From positions 58,869 through 122,868 of the forward strand of contig DASUWH010000074.1 in NCBI GenBank assembly GCA_036378535.1: DNA of 64,000 nucleotides. Direction: 5' to 3'. A program made the position numbers and the translations under genes. Source of the DNA: Gp1-AA122 sp036378535. GTDB taxonomy: Bacteria > Acidobacteriota > Terriglobia > Terriglobales > Acidobacteriaceae. Of the stretch, positions 37,591 to 45,547 are shown in pieces. Below the pieces are notes generated by a model. The model did no database searches and was not told the origin of the DNA. It worked only from the letters and a program-made list of their open reading frames with translations. Each line of letters starts with the position of its first letter. The first letter of the stretch is position 1.

Positions 37591-39743
37591 AAAGCCTCCG
37601 TCATACGAATCGGTAGCTTGCGGATTCGCTTTCCGGTGGCTGCAAACACCGCATTCGCGATAGCCGGGGCGGTGCACGGCACTCCCGGTTCCCCGATGCC
37701 GCCTGATTTCTCATTGCTCTCCACAATGTAGGTTTCGATTTCCGGGCACTCGTTCATACGCATCACGGGAAAGGTGTGGAAATTTGTCTGCTGCAGGCGA
37801 CCGTTCTCGAATGTGAGTTCCTGATAGAGCGCAGCCGACGCGGCGAAAATCGCGCCACCCTCTAACTGGGCGGAAATGATCCCCGGATTTACGTAACGGC
37901 CACAATCGATTGCGCTCACGATCCGGTGCACCCGGACCTTGCCGTCGGTGACTGAGACTTCGGCGACCTGCGCGTTATAGCTCTCAAATGCAAAGTGCAC
38001 GGCAATACCCCGCCCGCGGCCGTTCGGCATAGGCTTGCCCCATCCTGCTTTTTGAGCAGCCAGATCGAGCACCGCGAGGTGCCGGGGGTGCTTCGTCAGC
38101 AGAGCCCGCCGGAACTGGTAGGGATCCTTCTGCGTGAGGGCTGCAAGTTCGTCAATAAAACACTCAGTCGCGAAGGCGGTGTGGGAGTGGCCCACTGATC
38201 TCCACCATTGAACCGGCACGCCGACCTGGGCTTGATGAGATTCGACGGCAATGTTGGGAATTTCATACGGCAGATCGTCGACACCTTCGACGGACACCGG
38301 ATCGTACTGCTTTCCCTTCATCATGATGCTCTCGAACATTGTTCCCGACATGATGGATTGACCGACCAGCCGCGATCTCCAACTCACCGGGTTACCGCTC
38401 GCGTCGACACTACCGACGATGGCATGGAGAAACGCCGGGCGATACCAACCGCCTTGCATGTCATCTTCGCGCGTCCATACTACCTTCACTGGAACGGCCG
38501 CAGCTTTTGCAACGTGAACGGCTTCGACCACGAAGTCCGACTGGGGCGTAGCTCGACGACCGAAGCCTCCACCCAGAAAGGTGGTATGGATTTGGACCCT
38601 CTCATTTGGCAGGCCCGCGGCTTTGGCTGCGGCTGCACGGTCCACCGTCTGGAATTGGGTTCCGGTCCAGATCTCGCAGGAGTCTGCCCGCAGATCGACA
38701 GCGCAGTTCAAAGGCTCCATCATCAGATGGGACAGGTAAGGAACCTCGTAAACAGCCTCGATCTTTTTCGCTGCCTGCGCGAGAGCGGCATCGGGATCAC
38801 CGTCCCGGCGCACACTCGTTCCCGGCGATTGGGCTTGTTTCCGAAATTGCTCCATCATCTGGCCGGTGCTGAAGGAATGCATCTCGCCTTCATCCCAGTC
38901 AATGCGAACCGCATCGCGCGCCATTTTCGCTTGCCAAAATGAGTCCGCAACTACGGCCACGCCGGAGGGCACGGCAACGATCTTGCGCACACCCGGCATA
39001 TTGCGTGCGCGAGAATCATCGAAGCTCTTCAGCTTTGCGCCGAACACGGGAGCACGGGCGACCACGGCGGTCAGCATTCCTGGACTTCTGACGTCGATTC
39101 CAAAGATGGCTTTGCCGCTTATTTTTTCAGGAGTATCGAGCCGTTTTTCCGGTTTGCCAATCAGCTTGAACGAGATTGGGTCTTTTAAGGTGACCTTTTC
39201 CGGCGGCGTGATCTTGGCCGCCGCTTCGGCCAACTGACCGTAGCTTAACTTGCGATTCGCGCCATCTAGCACCGCTCCGGATTCGGTTCGTAGGCTCGCG
39301 GGGTCGGCATTCCATTGCTGCGCGGCGGCGGCGATCAGCATAGCGCGCGCGGCCGCTCCCGCCTTGCGGTATTGCTCAAAGCCCGACCACACACTCGAAC
39401 TTCCTCCCGTCATTTGCATCCCAAAGACGGGATGGTTGTACTTTGCATCGACGGGCGCCGATTCGTACCCAATCTTGTTCCAATCTGCATCCAGTTCTTC
39501 GGCGAGCAGCATCGGCAACGCCGTGTAAACGCCCTGGCCCATCTCCGAGTGGTTGACGATGACTGTGACTCGTTCGTCGGTGCCGATTTTCAGGAACGCA
39601 TTCGGCATAAACGCGCTGCCAGATGGTTCTTCCGCGGCTGCTAGCCTGCTCGCGCCGGGAAGATAAAAACCAATCAGCAAACCGCCGCTTGCCGCGATCG
39701 AAAACTGCAGGAACTCGCGCCGTCTCATGTGGAGTGTGCTCAT
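37587..39743 (-). CDS. Molybdopterin-binding large subunit, isoquinoline 1-oxidoreductase (IorB) type
   Basis: A 718-residue periplasmic molybdenum hydroxylase subunit beginning with a twin-arginine signal (MRRREFLQFSIAASGGLLIG). Motifs of the xanthine oxidase family are in place: TTFLGGGFGRRATPQSDF, VPVQWWRSVGHSHTAF, LEGGAIFAASAALYQEL and the C-terminal GGIGEPGVPCTAPAIANA with the catalytic Glu. Genes on both sides overlap by four bases (small FeS subunit upstream, cytochrome downstream), making a three-gene operon for oxidation of an N-heterocycle or aldehyde outside the cytoplasm. The substrate is not predictable. Confidence 0.92.
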   Translation of the reverse strand: MSTLHMRRREFLQFSIAASGGLLIGFYLPGASRLAAAEEPSGSAFMPNAFLKIGTDERVTVIVNHSEMGQGVYTALPMLLAEELDADWNKIGYESAPVDAKYNHPVFGMQMTGGSSSVWSGFEQYRKAGAAARAMLIAAAAQQWNADPASLRTESGAVLDGANRKLSYGQLAEAAAKITPPEKVTLKDPISFKLIGKPEKRLDTPEKISGKAIFGIDVRSPGMLTAVVARAPVFGAKLKSFDDSRARNMPGVRKIVAVPSGVAVVADSFWQAKMARDAVRIDWDEGEMHSFSTGQMMEQFRKQAQSPGTSVRRDGDPDAALAQAAKKIEAVYEVPYLSHLMMEPLNCAVDLRADSCEIWTGTQFQTVDRAAAAKAAGLPNERVQIHTTFLGGGFGRRATPQSDFVVEAVHVAKAAAVPVKVVWTREDDMQGGWYRPAFLHAIVGSVDASGNPVSWRSRLVGQSIMSGTMFESIMMKGKQYDPVSVEGVDDLPYEIPNIAVESHQAQVGVPVQWWRSVGHSHTAFATECFIDELAALTQKDPYQFRRALLTKHPRHLAVLDLAAQKAGWGKPMPNGRGRGIAVHFAFESYNAQVAEVSVTDGKVRVHRIVSAIDCGRYVNPGIISAQLEGGAIFAASAALYQELTFENGRLQQTNFHTFPVMRMNECPEIETYIVESNEKSGGIGEPGVPCTAPAIANAVFAATGKRIRKLPIRMTEAL

Positions 39744-40210
39744 TTTGCACCTCCCGCGGACATCATGCCGGCCGCCCGGTGGATCGCCTTCCGGATCCGC
39801 GGATAGGTGCCGCAGCGACAGACGTTGCCTGTCATCGCCTGGTCAATGTCTTCATCGCTCGGTCGCGGGTTGTCGCGTAACAGAACGGCCGCGCTCATCA
39901 GTTGTCCAGACTGGCAGTAGCCGCACTGCGGTACATCTTCGGCAATCCAGGCACGTTGCAACGGGTGACTCAGGTCTGACGACAGCCCCTCGATGGTGGT
40001 TACCTCTCTGCCCGCCGCTCGCGAGACGGGTGCCACGCACGATCGTATGGCTTCGCCATCGAGGTGGACGGTGCAGGCACCACATTGCGCCATCCCGCAT
40101 CCGTACTTGGTTCCCGTCAGGCCGAGGTTTTCGCGCAAGACCCAGAGCAGAGGAGTTGAAGGATCGACTTCCAGATTCACGCGGCGCCGATTTACGCTGA
40201 AGGAGACCAT
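39740..40210 (-). CDS. Small [2Fe-2S] subunit of the molybdenum hydroxylase (IorA type)
   Basis: A 156-residue protein with two [2Fe-2S] domains. The plant-type cluster has CGMAQCGACTVHLDGE plus a fourth Cys at RSC. The second has CGYCQSGQ and CRCGTYPRIRKAI. It carries electrons from the Mo site to the cytochrome. GGAGGTG lies before the ATG; the 3' end overlaps the large-subunit start by ATGA. No own signal peptide is seen, so it is presumably co-exported with the Tat-targeted large subunit. Confidence 0.93.
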   Translation of the reverse strand: MVSFSVNRRRVNLEVDPSTPLLWVLRENLGLTGTKYGCGMAQCGACTVHLDGEAIRSCVAPVSRAAGREVTTIEGLSSDLSHPLQRAWIAEDVPQCGYCQSGQLMSAAVLLRDNPRPSDEDIDQAMTGNVCRCGTYPRIRKAIHRAAGMMSAGGAK

Positions 40211-40429
40211 TGGAACACCTCCATTTATTCAATCAAGTTTGCGATAGTGGAAGCAGGGAAAGATTTTACTCCAAGGCGGATCGGCACCGGCCAACCCCGG
40301 CTTATCGTCGCAGTCGTGTGGAGCGTGAAGCCGAACGGTTGACATCGAGTCACGTGTCGAGATCCAGTTATCGCTACTAATTTCGAGTGAGAAGGTTCCG
40401 CATTTTGGGCGGGATTCGTGACTATGATT

Positions 40430-40562
40430 AAGCAGGTAAACACAAACACAAGGTCCCCCTCGGCTACGCTCGGGGCAGGCTCTCGACTCCGCAGAATTGC
40501 CTGAAAAGCGGCAATTCTGCTGCGCTCGGGATGACAGAAATGAACTTAATCAGAGTTCCTAA
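40430..40562. repeat. Interspersed repeat family B, copy 2, carrying a 25-bp insertion
   Basis: Shares with copy 1 the blocks AAGGTCCC, TCGACTCCGCAGAATTGCC, the GGCAATTCTGCTGCGCTCGG hairpin side and GATGACAGAAATGAACTTAA. It differs by 25 extra bases at 40458-40482 (CCTCGGCTACGCTCGGGGCA then GGCTC), closely related to the insertion in repeat A copy 3. The left inverted end is degraded. The gap 40211-40647 has no other feature. Confidence 0.75.
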
Positions 40563-40647
40563 GGCATTGTCCGGATTTCTCTGGCTGGGTTTCGAGAATG
40601 AAGGGATTGCATGCCCTAGAAACGGATCCCCTCTCACTCCGGGCGCA

Positions 40648-41544
40648 CTACATCAACTCCTTAATAAAGGTTTGCGCCACATCCAATGGAACCCGCGGGT
40701 CGGCATGCACGAGCGGTCCCGTATTCAGCACCGGTTCGGCGCCATGCAAGCTGGGCATATCGGTACGCTCAAAGAATTTTCCTATCGGAATCTCTTCGCC
40801 CCAAAGGAGGGATCTTGCCATCGCGTCGACCCAATCAGCAGGATCGTAAGTGGGGTCGTCCTCAAGCTTTTTTACCCGCGGACGGAACCATTGGTAGGTG
40901 TTGTCGTGGTTATAGGTGACGCAGGGGCTGAACACATCAAGGAAAGAGAAGCCCTGGTGTCGGATGCCCTGCTTGATTAACTCGGTGAGATGCTTTTGTT
41001 CGCCACTAAAGCCGCGAGCAACAAATGTAGCTCCCGCGGCCAGCGCCAGGGAAATTGGATTGATCGGCGCTTCGATGCTGCCAAAGGGCATGCTCTTCGT
41101 CTTCATACCCATGCGGCTGGTGGGCGATGTCTGGCCGGTAGTGAGGCCGTAGATCTGGTTGTCCATCACAATGTAAAGCAAGTCAACGTTGCGGCGCATG
41201 CAATGAATGAAGTGATTGCCGCCGATGCCGAAACCATCACCATCGCCCCCGGTCACCAGTACAGTCAGTTCATGATTGGCAAGCTTCACTCCGGTGGCCA
41301 CTGCCAGGGCGCGTCCGTGCAAGGTATGCATCCCATAAGTATTGATAAAGCCCGGGAAATTGGACGAACACCCGATACCGCTGATCGTGACCACGTTATG
41401 GTTTGGGATTTGCAGCTCGATGAGCGCTTTTTGGACGGCGGCGAGCACACCGAAATCGCCACACCCCGGACACCAGTCAGGATCGACCTTCCCTTTGAAA
41501 TCGGCCATTGCAATGTGCTTAGTATCGGCGACAGCCGTTGCCAT
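40648..41544 (-). CDS. korB: 2-oxoacid:ferredoxin oxidoreductase, beta subunit
   Basis: A 298-residue TPP-binding subunit with DWCPGCGDFGVLAAVQKA near 22-39 (4Fe-4S cysteines and catalytic entrance), GDGDGFGIGGNHF and DNQIYGLTTGQTSPTS of the TPP site, and a C-terminal variable end. It pairs with the fused alpha/gamma subunit encoded 11 bases upstream. Two-subunit enzymes of this type act on 2-oxoglutarate or other 2-oxoacids and reduce ferredoxin. The gene symbol is by similarity; substrate preference is not certain. Confidence 0.9.
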   Translation of the reverse strand: MATAVADTKHIAMADFKGKVDPDWCPGCGDFGVLAAVQKALIELQIPNHNVVTISGIGCSSNFPGFINTYGMHTLHGRALAVATGVKLANHELTVLVTGGDGDGFGIGGNHFIHCMRRNVDLLYIVMDNQIYGLTTGQTSPTSRMGMKTKSMPFGSIEAPINPISLALAAGATFVARGFSGEQKHLTELIKQGIRHQGFSFLDVFSPCVTYNHDNTYQWFRPRVKKLEDDPTYDPADWVDAMARSLLWGEEIPIGKFFERTDMPSLHGAEPVLNTGPLVHADPRVPLDVAQTFIKELM

Positions 41545-41555
41545 ATTCCGCTCTC

Positions 41556-43346
41556 CTAAACCAGGATTTCATGCGCAGGCACGGAAAGTTTGGACTTCCC
41601 GGCCAGCTGTTCTTTTACCGCTTCAACAATGTGGTGGGGCATGAATGGTTCCCCATCGTACTTTCGGATATGCCCGTCCGGCACAAAGCTGGTCTCGCTG
41701 CGCAAGTACCGGGCGAACTGGCCGCTGTAATTGTTCTCGACGACGATGGTGTGCCGTGAGCGTTTCAGAATCTCGAGAATCGCCTCTCCGTGCAGTGGCA
41801 CCAGCCAGCGGATCTGAAGCTGATTGGCGGAAATCCCTTGTTCGGCGAGGATCTCACAGGCTTCCTCGATCGCTCCTTTCGTCGATCCCCAGCCGATCAA
41901 CGTAACATCGGCGTCGCGCGGGCCCCGCAATATCGGCGGAGGAACCACCGCCTCGATGCCGATGACCTTCCGCATGCGCTTTTCCATCATGGCGCGACGC
42001 TTCGACGGGTTGGTGAATTCGTCACTGATCAGAACACCGTCTTCGTCATGTTCGTCACTGGCGGCGGTGTGGGTGTATCCGGGCAGGCCTGGGATAGCAC
42101 GCGGCGAGATACCGCTTTCTGTAATCTTGTAGCGCTTGTATGGGCCATCGCCATTGGATCCGGATTCCGAGGAACTAGTGGTGATTAGCTGGCCGCGGTC
42201 AATGACTGGGGCAAAGTCCAAATCCTTCGGGTCAACGCTGAGTCTGCCTTCCGAAAGCAACAGATCGCAGAGTACGATACCCGGACATTGAAACCGGTCG
42301 ACGAGGTTGAAGATCTCAGGGATGATTTTGAAACAATCTCCAATGTCGAGTGGAGCAGCCAAGACACGGGGGTAATCGCCGAAGGCCGCGCCCAACATCT
42401 GCCACAGATCTCCTTGTTCGGTCTTCGTCGGAACGCCAGTGGACGGACCGGCCCGCTGGCAGTCGATCACAACTACCGGAGTTTCCATCATTGCCGACAG
42501 GCCGAGGCCTTCGCTCATCAAGGCAAAGCCTCCGCCCGAGGTAGCACACATCGACCGTACCCCGGCATGGGCAGCACCGATGGCCATGTTCACTACCCCG
42601 ATCTCGTCCTCCACCTGCCGCACCATGATGCCCGCTTTACGGGCGTGGGCCGCCATCCAGTGCAGAACGCCGGTCGAAGGGCTCATGGGATAGGCGCAGT
42701 AAAATTTAACGCCTGCGGCCGCCCCGCCCATAGCCATCGCGGTGTTGCCGCTCAGCACGGCGTAACGGTTCTCGGTCATAGGGAGTGGTCTAGCAAAAGG
42801 TCTGAAATTTGAGGATGCGTAGTCGTATCCAGCTCGCGCGATGGCAACGTTTTCCGAAACTACGACTTCCCCCTTTTTCCTGAATTGCTCGGTAAGAACT
42901 TCCTCCAGCGCCTGAAAACCGATGCCCATCATGCTCAAGGCAGCGCCCACGGCCAATGTGTTCTGGGCCACTTTGTTTCTGGCGATGTCAGCCAATTTGG
43001 AAACAGGCAGCGGGCAGAGTTGTACTCCTTCGTCGCTGGTCCCGGGCTTGATCGTATCGGCGTTATAGATGCACGCGGCGCCGGCGGTGAGCAGTTTCAA
43101 ATGGCGCTCCATGGCATCCTGATTCAGTGGGATCAGCAGATCGAGGCGGTCCCCCATGTTCGTGACTTTATCGGGGCCGGTACGAACCGTGAGGAAGGTG
43201 TGGCCGCCGCGGATGATCGATTGATAGGCATTGTAGGCATTCAAATGAAGACCGCGGCGGCTGAAAATCTTGGCGAATATGTCGCCCGGCGTAGCAACTC
43301 CCTGACCGGCGGCGCCGCCTATCCCGAGAGCGAAAGTATGCCTCAT
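41556..43346 (-). CDS. korA: 2-oxoacid:ferredoxin oxidoreductase, fused gamma-alpha subunit
   Basis: A 596-residue protein from the ATG at 43346 with AGGAG at six bases; the frame is open 36 bases upstream without a ribosome site. The N-terminal gamma domain starts with FALGIGGAAGQGV. The alpha domain begins near 205 (LSGNTAMAMGGAAAGVKFYC, YPMSPSTGVLHWMAAHA) and has the CoA/TPP-contact phrase GPSTGVPTKTEQGDL, ending in a transketolase C-like domain (DVTLIGWGSTKGAIEEAC, NNYSGQFARYLR). With KorB it gives ferredoxin-coupled 2-oxoglutarate oxidation or, in reverse, carboxylation. It lies near a fumarate reductase operon. Confidence 0.9.
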   Translation of the reverse strand: MRHTFALGIGGAAGQGVATPGDIFAKIFSRRGLHLNAYNAYQSIIRGGHTFLTVRTGPDKVTNMGDRLDLLIPLNQDAMERHLKLLTAGAACIYNADTIKPGTSDEGVQLCPLPVSKLADIARNKVAQNTLAVGAALSMMGIGFQALEEVLTEQFRKKGEVVVSENVAIARAGYDYASSNFRPFARPLPMTENRYAVLSGNTAMAMGGAAAGVKFYCAYPMSPSTGVLHWMAAHARKAGIMVRQVEDEIGVVNMAIGAAHAGVRSMCATSGGGFALMSEGLGLSAMMETPVVVIDCQRAGPSTGVPTKTEQGDLWQMLGAAFGDYPRVLAAPLDIGDCFKIIPEIFNLVDRFQCPGIVLCDLLLSEGRLSVDPKDLDFAPVIDRGQLITTSSSESGSNGDGPYKRYKITESGISPRAIPGLPGYTHTAASDEHDEDGVLISDEFTNPSKRRAMMEKRMRKVIGIEAVVPPPILRGPRDADVTLIGWGSTKGAIEEACEILAEQGISANQLQIRWLVPLHGEAILEILKRSRHTIVVENNYSGQFARYLRSETSFVPDGHIRKYDGEPFMPHHIVEAVKEQLAGKSKLSVPAHEILV

Positions 43347-43436
43347 ACAAGCTCCTGGACCGGATGGATTTCGTTGGCGCAACTTAACTCGGGCGGCCAG
43401 TCAACCGCATCCAGCCTTGATGAAAACTCCAATCCT

Positions 43437-43979
43437 TTATCCCGCCTTGCGAGCTGCTTCCCGGAGGACCTGGACGGGTGCTATGTCATGATCCTCGAAG
43501 GGTGCTTCCTGTCGGTCCAGTTCGACATCGGGCAGCTTGTGGAGCAGGCGCACGCAGCGATTCCATCGCAGGATAGCGTCGTCGTTGTCAGAGGGGTGAA
43601 GCTTGTCGGCTTCGTCGAAATACTGCATCGCTTCCTGGAATAAACTCACCAGCATCTGTGGCGGGCGGCCGGCGCGCATTTGCGCCTTGGCGCGGCGCTC
43701 GCACAGAAGTCCTGTGTAATAGAACCGTTCGTAAGGATCGGTAAGGCGTTGAAATGCCGTCCCGGCATCTGCATACCGGTCTGACGCCTGCCCGGTGAAT
43801 TGATCGGTAATGCTCAAACCGAGCATCCGCATCGCCATCTGGTTTTCAGGCTCGATAGCGAGGATGTCATGGCAGATGGACTCGGCTTCCTCGGGTTCGT
43901 TCAGGTAGCGGTAGAGAGTAACTTTGGAAAGGGCCTCGGCAATGCCGCTCGGCGAGATTGTCTTCAATTTGAGTTCCAC
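43437..43979 (-). CDS. TPR-like soluble protein of unknown function
   Basis: An all-helical protein of about 180 residues. The GTG at 43979 has GGAGG at five bases and is preferred to an ATG at 44009, which would overlap frdD. Helix pairs resemble tetratricopeptide repeats (ALSKVTLYRYLNEPEEAESI, CHDILAIEPENQMAMRMLGL). It lies between KorA and FrdD in the same direction and might aid assembly or regulation of one of these complexes. No specific function can be read. Confidence 0.65.
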   Translation of the reverse strand: MELKLKTISPSGIAEALSKVTLYRYLNEPEEAESICHDILAIEPENQMAMRMLGLSITDQFTGQASDRYADAGTAFQRLTDPYERFYYTGLLCERRAKAQMRAGRPPQMLVSLFQEAMQYFDEADKLHPSDNDDAILRWNRCVRLLHKLPDVELDRQEAPFEDHDIAPVQVLREAARKAG

Positions 43980-44001
43980 GTGAGCCTCCAGGTCGAAACG
44001 A

Positions 44002-44355
44002 CTACGCAATGCTCCAGAGGAGATAGGCCGCCAGTACGGTTCCTACTACCGCTCCTCCATAACAAAAAGTAAAGATCAATTCGTTGAGATGTTTAACTTT
44101 CAAGCCATCGTAGAGGGTATACCGGAAGCGATGCGCCCAATGAAACAGCGGCAGTGAGCACAGCAGCAACAAATAGATTTTCACGAGCGGGTTCCTGACC
44201 AGCGTCAGCATGTGCTCGTAGCCAGGGGTAGGAAGCCAGCCCAGCGGAAAGGCCAATCCGAACAAGAAAAGATGCACGGGGATCAGGAAGGCGGCGACTA
44301 CGCCACCAGCACTGAATAGCGCCCACAACGGAGCCTCGTTGGATTCGCGCATCAT
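44002..44355 (-). CDS. frdD: Fumarate reductase membrane subunit D
   Basis: A 117-residue, three-helix membrane protein. The ATG at 44355 overlaps the TGA of frdC (ATGA). The segment ESNEAPLWALFSAGGVVAAFL is the FrdD signature; LLLLCSLPLFHWAHRFRYTLY carries the conserved His region. With FrdC it anchors the FrdAB dimer and binds the quinol without haem in the E. coli-type enzyme. Confidence 0.88.
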   Translation of the reverse strand: MMRESNEAPLWALFSAGGVVAAFLIPVHLFLFGLAFPLGWLPTPGYEHMLTLVRNPLVKIYLLLLCSLPLFHWAHRFRYTLYDGLKVKHLNELIFTFCYGGAVVGTVLAAYLLWSIA

Positions 44356-44780
44356 CGCCCTCGCAACACGAGCCAGGTTACAGCCCCTGAAACGACAATC
44401 CACATCGCGTAATTGGGTGCCGCAACCAGCCATTCTGGAATTCGCTTTCCACGTACCCGAACTGCCATTGCTCGCGGCGTCAGGTTGAACCAGGTAATGG
44501 TGTGGAATACGACAAAGAACAGAGTGATCAGGCTGATCGAAATAACGGCCGGCGTCTGCAGTTCATGTTGGAAGCGGGCATAAGCCTGTGATCCCTCTCG
44601 CAGGGCGCGCACCTGCAGTATGGTCAAGATCACGCCCAGAGCCACAAACACGCTGCTCAATTCACGCAGAATGAATTTGAGATATCGCCATTGTCCCAAC
44701 CACCAATACACCGACACTCGTGGCCGGTACCAGCGTGGATGGTATTCCGTATAGATCGGGACATTAATCGGCTGCTGCAC
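44352..44780 (-). CDS. frdC: Fumarate reductase membrane subunit C
   Basis: A 142-residue three-helix protein, probable GTG start at 44780 within the end of frdB (17-base overlap). The signature YTEYHPRWYRPRVSVYWWLG and LRELSSVFVALGVI identify FrdC. VVFHTITWFNLTPRAMAVRV holds the conserved helix 3. Partner of FrdD in the quinone-binding anchor. Confidence 0.9.
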   Translation of the reverse strand: MQQPINVPIYTEYHPRWYRPRVSVYWWLGQWRYLKFILRELSSVFVALGVILTILQVRALREGSQAYARFQHELQTPAVISISLITLFFVVFHTITWFNLTPRAMAVRVRGKRIPEWLVAAPNYAMWIVVSGAVTWLVLRGR

Positions 44781-45546
44781 TGCGGCTTTCCTCCCTGTTT
44801 GGCTGCTTCCGAGGCATGATTAAAGCTTGGACCCAATCCAACGCCGCTTTGATTTTGTATTGCTGAATCGCGCCCGCCGGATCCACGTGCTTCGGGCAGA
44901 CTCGCGTGCACTCCCCAACGAAGGTGCATCCCCAGATTCCGTCGGGATGTGCCAGAACTGCGGTTCTTTCCTGTGCACCGGCGTCGCGGGAGTCTTTGTT
45001 ATAGCGTTGCGCCATCGCGATGGCAGCCGGACCTACGAACAGAGGATCCAGTCCGACCACCGGGCAGGCGGCATAACACAAGGTGCAGTTTATGCACATA
45101 CTGAACTGCTTATAGTTTTCCAGCTGCTCAGGCGTCTGCAGGAATTCGCCCTGACTCAGCGGAAGCTCATCCTTTGGGATCAGCCATGGCCTCACCTTTT
45201 TCAGTTTGCCGAGGAAGTCCCCCAGTTCAGTAACCAGATCGCGCAAGATCGCAAAATAGCGCAGAGGCTCGATGCGAACAGGTTTTCCGTTGCCGGCGTA
45301 GGATGACAAAAAAGTCGCACAACCCAGCTTCGGCTCACCATTAACCATCAGGCCGCAGCTGCCACAAATGCCCATGCGACACGACCAGCGGTAGGTGAGC
45401 GAACCATCCATCTTGTCCTTGATATGGTTCAGCGCATCCAACACCACCCATTCGTTTCTGAAAGGCACCTCAAAAGTTTCGAAGCGTGGCTGCAGGTCCC
45501 GTTCGGGTGAGTAGCGCGCAATCTCGAGGATGATTTTGTCGCCCAT
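44764..45546 (-). CDS. frdB: Fumarate reductase iron-sulfur subunit
   Basis: A 260-residue subunit with [2Fe-2S] cysteines in CRMGICGSCGLMVNGEPKLGC near 57-77, the [4Fe-4S] and [3Fe-4S] ligands in CINCTLCYAACPVVG and FVGECTRVCPKHVDPAG. It passes electrons from menaquinol to FrdA. Starts one base after the frdA stop. Confidence 0.95.
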   Translation of the reverse strand: MGDKIILEIARYSPERDLQPRFETFEVPFRNEWVVLDALNHIKDKMDGSLTYRWSCRMGICGSCGLMVNGEPKLGCATFLSSYAGNGKPVRIEPLRYFAILRDLVTELGDFLGKLKKVRPWLIPKDELPLSQGEFLQTPEQLENYKQFSMCINCTLCYAACPVVGLDPLFVGPAAIAMAQRYNKDSRDAGAQERTAVLAHPDGIWGCTFVGECTRVCPKHVDPAGAIQQYKIKAALDWVQALIMPRKQPNREESRSAAAD

Positions 45547-45547
45547 G

